Position numbers and translations under genes: made by a program. 64,000 nt of DNA from Sipunculus nudus. Taxonomy: Eukaryota > Annelida > Sipuncula > Golfingiida > Sipunculidae. Under the pieces are notes generated by a model. The model was not told the DNA's origin. It searched no databases and saw only the letters and a program-made list of their open reading frames with translations. The DNA is taken from the NCBI GenBank assembly GCA_026874595.1, contig CM049317.1, forward strand, positions 62,471,118 through 62,535,117, given 5' to 3'. Of the stretch, positions 1-8,845 are shown in pieces. Position 1 is the stretch's first letter, and the number at the start of each line of letters is the position of its first letter.

Positions 1-92
1 AATAGCAGAATTATACATTTGCGGTTTTGATTGAACAATATTGCCCTTACTTTTGATATTAATGTTCACTATCCGGGACTGCTGTGTAGCCA

Positions 93-110
93 GGGGACTC
101 GTCTGTCCCC
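93..110. repeat. Inverted repeat GGGGAC-6-GTCCCC (example in monomer A)
   Basis: Perfect 6 bp arms with a 6-base loop. It is present in monomer types with GTCTGTCCCC (for example A, B, E, G, U, V, X, Y, O) and broken in those with GTCACC, GTCTCC or GTTTCC (for example C, D, M, N, P, K). It can form a short hairpin or cruciform. No function is shown by the sequence. Confidence 0.75.
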
Positions 111-357
111 ATATGGGTCATATCAGTGTGTATTTTTAGGAAAATGCTGCATTTCTGTTAAGATTTTGCCATAAGCAAAGAAAAAGCAAAGCATCAGCAA
201 AGTGTAAGCTAAGGGATTATGCCTACATAGTTGCTTTTTTTCACCATTTTCTGAAGAAGTCATGTATTTTTGGACTTTGCGGGGGTCTAATAATGTCAGA
301 AATGGTAAAACACTGTAGGTAAATTGTGTTAAAATTGGAAAATGGGTCCAAGAAATC

Positions 358-363
358 AATAAA
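358..363 (+). other. AATAAA hexamer in each monomer (example)
   Basis: The hexamer AATAAA occurs in CAATAAATGA near the end of nearly all monomers, and is changed to AATATA in J. It matches the eukaryotic polyadenylation signal, so read-through transcripts on the + strand would meet one about every 376 bases. No evidence of transcription is visible. Confidence 0.4.
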
Positions 364-367
364 TGAC

Positions 368-378
368 TTTTTTAAAAA
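368..378. repeat. T6A5 dyad at monomer junction (example)
   Basis: TTTTTTAAAAA lies just before the start of each monomer. F-, H- and P-type monomers are instead entered through TTTTATAAAAA. It is an AT-rich self-complementary tract, typical of flexible or nucleosome-disfavouring DNA. Confidence 0.7.
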
Positions 379-924
379 TTGCAGAATTATACATTATCGG
401 TTTTAATTGAACGATATTGCCCTTACTTTTGATATTAATGTTCACTAACCGGGACTGCTGTGTAGCCAGGGGACTCGTCTGTCCCCATATGGGTCATATC
501 AGTGTGTATTTTTAGGAAAATGCTGCATTTCTGTTGTGATTTTGCCATAAGCAAAGAAAAAGCAAAGCATCAGCAAAGTGTAAGCTAAGGGATTATGCCT
601 TCATAGTTGCTTTTTTTCACCATTTTCTGAAGAAATAATGTATTTTTGGACTTTGGGGGTTCTAATAATGTCAGAAATGGTAAAACATTGTAGGTAAATT
701 GTGTTAAAATTGGAAAATGGGTCCAATAAATCAATAAATGACTTTTTAAAAATAGCAGAATTATACATTATCGGTTTTGATCGAACGATATTGCCCTCAC
801 TTTTGATATTAATGTTCACTATGCGGGACTGCTGTGTAGCCAGGGGACCCGTCTGTCACCATATGCTTCTTTTCAGTGTGTATTTTTAGGAAAATGCTGC
901 ATTTCTGTTGTGATTTTGCCGTAA

Positions 925-963
925 GCAAAGAATAAGCAAAGCATCAGCAAAGTGTAAGCAAAG
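925..963 (+). repeat. 11-bp phased GCAAAG cluster (example in monomer C)
   Basis: GCAAAG starts at 925, 936, 947 and 958, spaced exactly 11 bp. The pattern is GCAAAG followed by five variable bases (AATAA, CATCA, TGTAA). The cluster sits at the same offset in almost every full monomer. In A, B, F, H, J, U and X types the fourth copy is GCTAAG. In K, L and Z the third copy is lost (GCATAAAAA). It is a micro-satellite inside the satellite. Possible roles as a protein-binding or curved site are inference. Confidence 0.9.
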
Positions 964-3658
964 GGATTATGCCTTCATAATTGCTTTTCGGCACCATTTT
1001 CTGAAAAAAATAATGTATTTTTGGGCTTTGCGGGGTCTAATAATGTCAGAAATGGTAAAACACTGTAGGTAAATTCTGTTTAAATTAGAAAATGGGTCCC
1101 AGGGATCAATAAATGACTTTTTTAAAGTAGCAGAATTATACATTTATGGTTTTGATTGAACGATATTGCTCTTACTTTTGATATTAATGTTCACTAACCG
1201 GGATTGCTGTGTAGCCAGGGGACCCGTCTGTCACCATATGGTTCTTATCAGTGTGTATTTATAGGAAAATGCTGCATTTCTGATGTGATTTTGCCGTAAG
1301 CAAAGAATTAGCAAAGCATCAGCAAGGTGTAAGCAAAGGGATTATGCCTTCATAATTGTTCCTTGGCACCATTTTCTGAAGAAATAATGTATTTTTGGAC
1401 TTTGCGGGGGTCTTATAATGTCAGAAATGGTAAAACATTGTAAGTAAATTGTGTTAAAATTGGAAAATGGGTCAAAGAAATCAATAAATGACTTTTTTAA
1501 AAATAGAAGAATTATACATTTGCGGTTTTAATTGAACGATATTGCCCTTACTTTTGATATTAATGTTCACTAACCGGGACTGCTATGTAGCCAGGGGACC
1601 CGTCTGTCCCCATATGGTTCATATCAGTGTGTATTTTTAGGAAAATGCTGCATTTCTGTTGTGATTTTGCCGTAAGCAAAGAATAAGCAAAGCATCAGCA
1701 AAGTGTAAGCAAAGGGATTATGCTTTCATGATTGCTTTTTGGCACCATTTTCTGAAGAAATAATGTATTTTTGGACTTTGCGATGGTCTAATAATGTCAG
1801 AAATGGTAAAACACTGTAGGTAAATTGTATTAAAATTGGAAAATGGGTCCAAGAAATCAATAAATGACTTTTATAAAAATAGAAGAGTTATACATTTGCT
1901 GTTTTGATTGAACAATATTGCCTTTACTTTTGATATTAATGTTCACTAACCGGGACTGCTGTGTAGTCAGCGGACCCGTCTGTCTCCCTATGGGTCATAT
2001 CAGTGTGTATTTTTAGGAAAATGCTGCATTTCTGTTAAGATTTTGCCATAAGCAAAGAAAAAGCAAAGCATCAGCAAAGTGTAAGCTAAGGGATTATGCC
2101 TACATAGTTGCTTTTTTTCACCATTTTCTGAAGAAATCATGTATTTTGAACTTTGCGGGGGTCTTATAATGTCAGAAATGGTAAAACATTGTAGGTAAAT
2201 TGTGTTAAAATTGGAAAATGGGTCCAATAAATCAATAAATGACTTTTTTAAAAATAGAAGAATTATACATTTGCGGTTTTAATTGAACGATATTGCCCTT
2301 ACTTTTGATATTAATGTTCACTAACCGGGACTGCTATGTAGCCAGGGGACCCGTCTGTCCCCATATGGGTCATATCAGTGTGTATTTTTAGGAAAATGCT
2401 GCATTTCTGTTGTGATTTTGCCGTAAGCAAAGAATAAGCAAAGCATCAGCAAAGTGTAAGCAAAGGGATTATGCTTTCATGATTGCTTTTTGGCACCATT
2501 TTCTGAAGAAATAATGTATTTTTGGACTTTGCGATGGTCTAATAATGTCAGAAATGGTAAAACACTGTAGGTAAATTGTGTTAAAATTGGAAAATGGGTC
2601 CAAGAAATCAATAAATGACTTTTATAAAAATAGAAGAGTTATACATTTGCTGTTTTGAATGAACAATATTGCCTTTACTTTTGATATTAATGTTCACTAA
2701 CCGGGACTGCTGTGTAGTCAGCGGACCCGTCTGTCTCCCTATGGGTCATATCAGTGTGTATTTTTAGGAAAATGCTGCATTTCTGTTAAGATTTTGCCAT
2801 AAGCAAAGAAAAAGCAAAGCATCAGCAAAGTGTAAGCTAAGGGATTATGCCTACATAGTTGCTTTTTTTCACCATTTTCTGAAGAAATCATGTATTTTTG
2901 AACTTTGCGGGGGTCTTATAATGTCAGAAATGGTAAAACATTGTAGGTAAATTGTGTTAAAATTGGAAAATGGGTCCAATAAATCAATAAATGACTTTTT
3001 TAAAAATAGCAGAATTATACATTGTCGGTTTTGATCGAACGATATTGCCCTTGCTTTTGATATTAATGTTCACTATCCGGGACTGCTGTGTAGCCAGGGG
3101 ACCCGTCTGTCACATTTGGTTCTTATCAGTGTGTATTTTTAGGGAATGGCTGCATTTCTGTTGTGATTTTGCCGTAAGCAAAGAATTAGCAAAGCATCAG
3201 CAAAGTGTAAGCAAAGGGATTATGCTTTCATAGTTGATTTTTTTCACCATTTTCTGAAGAAATCATGTATTTTTGGAATTTGCGGGGGTCTAATAATGTC
3301 AGAAATGGTAAAACACTGTAGGTAAATTGTGTTAAAATTGGAAAATGGGTCCAAGAAATCAATAAATGAATTTTTTTAAAAATTGCAGAATTATACATTA
3401 TCGGTTTTGATTGAACGATATTGCCCTTACTTTTGTTATTAATGTTCACTAACTGGGACTGCTGTGTAGCCAGGGGACTCGTCTGTCCCCATGTGGGTCA
3501 TATCAGTGTGTATTTTAAGGAAAATGCTGCATTTCTGTTGTGATTTTGCCATAAGCAAAGAAAAAGCAAAGCATCAGCAAAGTGTAAGCTAAGGGATTAT
3601 GCCTTCATAGTTGCTTTTTTTCACCATTTTCTGAAGAAATCATGTATTTTTGGACTTT

Positions 3659-3673
3659 GGGGGGGGGGGGGGG
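3659..3673 (+). repeat. Pure G run, 15 bases (J, block 1)
   Basis: Uninterrupted G run in monomer J between GGACTTT and TCTAATAATG. Other types have GCGGGGG, GCGATGG or G5-6 here. Confidence 0.95.
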
Positions 3674-3768
3674 TCTAATAATGTCAGAAATGGTAAAACA
3701 TTGTAGGTAAATTGTGTTAAAATTGGAAAATGGGTCAAAGAAATCAATATATGACATTTTTAAAAATA

Positions 3769-4144
3769 GAAGAATTATACATTTCCGGTTTTGATCGAAC
3801 GATATTGCCCTTACTTTTGATATTAATGTTCATTAACCGGGACTGCTGTGTAGCCAGTGGACCCGTCTGTTTCCATATGGGTCATATCAGTGCTTATTTT
3901 TAGTTAAATGTTTAATTTCTGTTGTTATTTTACTATAAGCAAAGAATAAGCAAAGCATAAAAAATGTGTAAGCAAAGGGATTATGCCTGCATAATTGCTT
4001 TTTGGCACCATTTTCTGAAGAAATAATGTATTTTTGGACTTTGCGGGGGTCTAATAATGTCAGGAATGGTAAAACATTGTAGGTAAATTGTGTTAAAATT
4101 GGAAAATGGGTCAAAGAAATCAATAAATGACTTTTTTAAAAATA
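3769..4144 (+). repeat. Chimeric monomer K/P (block 1)
   Basis: The 5' part is K (ATTTCCGG, ATGTTTAATTTC, CCTGCATAATTG with G3989). The 3' part is P (GAAGAAATAATG with G4020, then GTCAGGAATGG). The exchange lies in the 30 identical bases between those sites. It removes exactly the 2065 bp separating K (7907) from P (9972) in the 18-unit form. Confidence 0.93.
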
Positions 4145-7100
4145 GCAGAATTATACATTTGCGGTTTTGATTGAACAATATTGCCCTTACTTTTGATATT
4201 AATGTTCACTATCCGGGACTGCTGTGTAGCCAGGGGACTCGTCTGTCCCCATATGGGTCATATCAGTGTGTATTTTTAGGAAAATGCTGCATTTCTGTTA
4301 AGATTTTGCCATAAGCAAAGAAAAAGCAAAGCATCAGCAAAGTGTAAGCTAAGGGATTATGCCTACATAGTTGCTTTTTTTCACCATTTTCTGAAGAAGT
4401 CATGTATTTTTGGACTTTGCGGGGGTCTAATAATGTCAGAAATGGTAAAACACTGTAGGTAAATTGTGTTAAAATTGGAAAATGGGTCCAAGAAATCAAT
4501 AAATGACTTTTTTAAAAATTGCAGAATTATACATTATCGGTTTTAATTGAACGATATTGCCCTTACTTTTGATATTAATGTTCACTAACCGGGACTGCTG
4601 TGTAGCCAGGGGACTCGTCTGTCCCCATATGGGTCATATCAGTGTGTATTTTTAGGAAAATGCTGCATTTCTGTTGTGATTTTGCCATAAGCAAAGAAAA
4701 AGCAAAGCATCAGCAAAGTGTAAGCTAAGGGATTATGCCTTCATAGTTGCTTTTTTTCACCATTTTCTGAAGAAATAATGTATTTTTGGACTTTGGGGGT
4801 TCTAATAATGTCAGAAATGGTAAAACATTGTAGGTAAATTGTGTTAAAATTGGAAAATGGGTCCAATAAATCAATAAATGACTTTTTAAAAATAGCAGAA
4901 TTATACATTATCGGTTTTGATCGAACGATATTGCCCTCACTTTTGATATTAATGTTCACTATGCGGGACTGCTGTGTAGCCAGGGGACCCGTCTGTCACC
5001 ATATGCTTCTTTTCAGTGTGTATTTTTAGGAAAATGCTGCATTTCTGTTGTGATTTTGCCGTAAGCAAAGAATAAGCAAAGCATCAGCAAAGTGTAAGCA
5101 AAGGGATTATGCCTTCATAATTGCTTTTCGGCACCATTTTCTGAAAAAAATAATGTATTTTTGGGCTTTGCGGGGTCTAATAATGTCAGAAATGGTAAAA
5201 CACTGTAGGTAAATTCTGTTTAAATTAGAAAATGGGTCCCAGGGATCAATAAATGACTTTTTTAAAGTAGCAGAATTATACATTTATGGTTTTGATTGAA
5301 CGATATTGCTCTTACTTTTGATATTAATGTTCACTAACCGGGATTGCTGTGTAGCCAGGGGACCCGTCTGTCACCATATGGTTCTTATCAGTGTGTATTT
5401 ATAGGAAAATGCTGCATTTCTGATGTGATTTTGCCGTAAGCAAAGAATTAGCAAAGCATCAGCAAGGTGTAAGCAAAGGGATTATGCCTTCATAATTGTT
5501 CCTTGGCACCATTTTCTGAAGAAATAATGTATTTTTGGACTTTGCGGGGGTCTTATAATGTCAGAAATGGTAAAACATTGTAAGTAAATTGTGTTAAAAT
5601 TGGAAAATGGGTCAAAGAAATCAATAAATGACTTTTTTAAAAATAGAAGAATTATACATTTGCGGTTTTAATTGAACGATATTGCCCTTACTTTTGATAT
5701 TAATGTTCACTAACCGGGACTGCTATGTAGCCAGGGGACCCGTCTGTCCCCATATGGGTCATATCAGTGTGTATTTTTAGGAAAATGCTGCATTTCTGTT
5801 GTGATTTTGCCGTAAGCAAAGAATAAGCAAAGCATCAGCAAAGTGTAAGCAAAGGGATTATGCTTTCATGATTGCTTTTTGGCACCATTTTCTGAAGAAA
5901 TAATGTATTTTTGGACTTTGCGATGGTCTAATAATGTCAGAAATGGTAAAACACTGTAGGTAAATTGTATTAAAATTGGAAAATGGGTCCAAGAAATCAA
6001 TAAATGACTTTTATAAAAATAGAAGAGTTATACATTTGCTGTTTTGATTGAACAATATTGCCTTTACTTTTGATATTAATGTTCACTAACCGGGACTGCT
6101 GTGTAGTCAGCGGACCCGTCTGTCTCCCTATGGGTCATATCAGTGTGTATTTTTAGGAAAATGCTGCATTTCTGTTAAGATTTTGCCATAAGCAAAGAAA
6201 AAGCAAAGCATCAGCAAAGTGTAAGCTAAGGGATTATGCCTACATAGTTGCTTTTTTTCACCATTTTCTGAAGAAATCATGTATTTTGAACTTTGCGGGG
6301 GTCTTATAATGTCAGAAATGGTAAAACATTGTAGGTAAATTGTGTTAAAATTGGAAAATGGGTCCAATAAATCAATAAATGACTTTTTTAAAAATAGAAG
6401 AATTATACATTTGCGGTTTTAATTGAACGATATTGCCCTTACTTTTGATATTAATGTTCACTAACCGGGACTGCTATGTAGCCAGGGGACCCGTCTGTCC
6501 CCATATGGGTCATATCAGTGTGTATTTTTAGGAAAATGCTGCATTTCTGTTGTGATTTTGCCGTAAGCAAAGAATAAGCAAAGCATCAGCAAAGTGTAAG
6601 CAAAGGGATTATGCTTTCATGATTGCTTTTTGGCACCATTTTCTGAAGAAATAATGTATTTTTGGACTTTGCGATGGTCTAATAATGTCAGAAATGGTAA
6701 AACACTGTAGGTAAATTGTGTTAAAATTGGAAAATGGGTCCAAGAAATCAATAAATGACTTTTATAAAAATAGAAGAGTTATACATTTGCTGTTTTGAAT
6801 GAACAATATTGCCTTTACTTTTGATATTAATGTTCACTAACCGGGACTGCTGTGTAGTCAGCGGACCCGTCTGTCTCCCTATGGGTCATATCAGTGTGTA
6901 TTTTTAGGAAAATGCTGCATTTCTGTTAAGATTTTGCCATAAGCAAAGAAAAAGCAAAGCATCAGCAAAGTGTAAGCTAAGGGATTATGCCTACATAGTT
7001 GCTTTTTTTCACCATTTTCTGAAGAAATCATGTATTTTTGAACTTTGCGGGGGTCTTATAATGTCAGAAATGGTAAAACATTGTAGGTAAATTGTGTTAA

Positions 7101-7798
7101 AATTGGAAAATGGGTCCAATAAATCAATAAATGACTTTTTTAAAAATAGCAGAATTATACATTGTCGGTTTTGATCGAACGATATTGCCCTTGCTTTTGA
7201 TATTAATGTTCACTATCCGGGACTGCTGTGTAGCCAGGGGACCCGTCTGTCACATTTGGTTCTTATCAGTGTGTATTTTTAGGGAATGGCTGCATTTCTG
7301 TTGTGATTTTGCCGTAAGCAAAGAATTAGCAAAGCATCAGCAAAGTGTAAGCAAAGGGATTATGCTTTCATAGTTGATTTTTTTCACCATTTTCTGAAGA
7401 AATCATGTATTTTTGGAATTTGCGGGGGTCTAATAATGTCAGAAATGGTAAAACACTGTAGGTAAATTGTGTTAAAATTGGAAAATGGGTCCAAGAAATC
7501 AATAAATGAATTTTTTTAAAAATTGCAGAATTATACATTATCGGTTTTGATTGAACGATATTGCCCTTACTTTTGTTATTAATGTTCACTAACTGGGACT
7601 GCTGTGTAGCCAGGGGACTCGTCTGTCCCCATGTGGGTCATATCAGTGTGTATTTTAAGGAAAATGCTGCATTTCTGTTGTGATTTTGCCATAAGCAAAG
7701 AAAAAGCAAAGCATCAGCAAAGTGTAAGCTAAGGGATTATGCCTTCATAGTTGCTTTTTTTCACCATTTTCTGAAGAAATCATGTATTTTTGGACTTT

Positions 7799-7811
7799 GG
7801 GGGGGGGGGGG
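7799..7811 (+). repeat. Pure G run, 13 bases (J, block 2)
   Basis: Same site as 3659-3673, two bases shorter. Confidence 0.95.
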
Positions 7812-8282
7812 TCTAATAATGTCAGAAATGGTAAAACATTGTAGGTAAATTGTGTTAAAATTGGAAAATGGGTCAAAGAAATCAATATATGACATTTTTA
7901 AAAATAGAAGAATTATACATTTCCGGTTTTGATCGAACGATATTGCCCTTACTTTTGATATTAATGTTCATTAACCGGGACTGCTGTGTAGCCAGTGGAC
8001 CCGTCTGTTTCCATATGGGTCATATCAGTGCTTATTTTTAGTTAAATGTTTAATTTCTGTTGTTATTTTACTATAAGCAAAGAATAAGCAAAGCATAAAA
8101 AATGTGTAAGCAAAGGGATTATGCCTGCATAATTGCTTTTTGGCACCATTTTCTGAAAAAATAATGTATTTTTGGACTTTGCGGGGGTCTAATAATGTCA
8201 GAAATGGTAAAACATTGTAGGTAAATTGAGTGAAAATTGGATAATGCGTCCAATAAATCAATAAATGACTTTTTTAAAAATT

Positions 8283-8376
8283 GCAGAATTTGCAGAAATG
8301 GTAAAACACTGTAGATAAATTGTGTTAAAATTGGAAAATGGGTCAAAGAAATCAATAAATGGCTTTTTAAAAAATA
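8283..8376 (+). repeat. Truncated monomer t94 (block 2, first)
   Basis: After GCAGAATT the sequence jumps to TGCAGAAATGG, near the end of the monomer. About 282 bp of the standard unit are absent and 94 bp remain. The joint leaves a direct repeat of TGCAGAA. Confidence 0.95.
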
Positions 8377-8751
8377 GAAGAATTATACATTTCCGGTTTT
8401 GATCGAACGATATTGCCCTTACTTTTGATATTAATGTTCACTAACCGGGACTGTTGTGTAGCCAGGGGACCCGTCTTTTTCCATATGGGTCATATCAGTG
8501 CTTATTTTTAGTAAAATGTTTAATTTCTGTTGTGATTTTACTACAAGCAAAGAATAAGCAAAGCATAAAAAAAGTGTAGGCAAAGGGATTATGCCTGCAT
8601 AATTACTTTTTGGCACCATTTTCTGAAGAAATGATGTATTTTTGGACTTTGCGGGGTCTAATAATGTCAGAAATGGTAAAACATTGTAGGTAAATTGAGT
8701 AAAAATTGGATAATGGGTCCAATAAATCAATAAATGACTTTTTTAAAAATT

Positions 8752-8845
8752 GCAGAATTTGCAGAAATGGTAAAACACTGTAGATAAATTGTGTTAAAAT
8801 TGGAAAATGGGTCCAATAAATCAATAAATGACGTTTTTAAAAATA
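8752..8845 (+). repeat. Truncated monomer t94 (block 2, second)
   Basis: Same joint as at 8283. It is followed by M and ends with GTCCAATAAATC instead of GTCAAAGAAATC. Confidence 0.95.

Larger units (their letters stand above)
5..380 (+). repeat. Reference monomer (type A), 376 bp
   Basis: This is the first complete monomer. Offsets from its first G: inverted repeat GGGGAC/GTCCCC at 89-106, NdeI-type CATATG at about 106, a GCAAAG cluster at about 171-209, CACCATTTTCTGA near 239, the G-rich run position near 275, AATAAA near 354, and the T6A5 junction dyad at about 364-374. Type A is marked by TTGCGG followed by TTTTGATTGAACAATATTG, TGTTAAGATTTTGCC and GAAGTCATG. It starts each HOR block at 1, 4141, 10344, 16549, 26135, 30279, 36482 and 62697. 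I see no clear half-monomer (188 bp) duplication inside it. Confidence 0.95.
1..4140 (+). repeat. HOR block 1: 11-mer (A-K)
   Basis: Eleven distinguishable monomers start at 5 (A), 381 (B), 755 (C), 1130 (D), 1506 (E), 1882 (F), 2257 (G), 2633 (H), 3009 (I), 3385 (J) and 3769 (K). The next A starts at 4145, so the HOR period is 4140 bp. The sequence restarts almost base for base at 4141. Monomer K is a K/P chimera, which makes this block a deletion derivative of the 18-unit form. The J monomer carries a 15-base G run. A private T at 1618 (monomer E) differs from G at the matching position 5758 of block 2. Confidence 0.95.

Noticed and set aside
78-92. Possible CENP-B box in TTCACTAACCGGGAC
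   Set aside because: The spacing and bases do not fit the core TTCG-N4-A-N2-CGGG. The distance between TTC and CGGG is too short, and TTCG is absent.
123-359. Recurrent minus-strand open frames of about 72-103 codons in most monomers
   Set aside because: They recur because the DNA recurs. Frames open and close with single-base changes, overlap each other in different frames, and show no codon-level conservation, splice structure or recognisable domain. I treat them as chance frames in a satellite.
5-380. Monomer as a dimer of two ~188 bp halves
   Set aside because: I compared the two halves by eye and saw no consistent alignment beyond short AT-rich words, so the basic unit is taken as ~376 bp.
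925-963. CRISPR-like array of short spaced repeats
   Set aside because: Six-base repeats with five-base spacers, repeated identically in every monomer, are a microrepeat inside a satellite. Repeat and spacer lengths do not fit CRISPR, and there are no cas genes.
1255-1264. TATA-like TATTTATAGG in D, N and W monomers
   Set aside because: One base separates it from TATTTTTAGG of the other types. In AT-rich DNA this is expected, and nothing downstream looks like a gene.
2991-3233. Recurrent plus-strand open frames of 62-80 codons crossing monomer junctions
   Set aside because: Same reason: they span the junction between two monomers and are broken in many copies by substitutions or 1 bp indels. 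No known protein family is recognisable.
8283-8376. Transposon insertion or target-site duplication at the TGCAGAA direct repeat
   Set aside because: No inserted DNA is present. The unit is a shortened monomer, and the direct repeat is explained by the joint between two monomer regions that both contain CAGAA.
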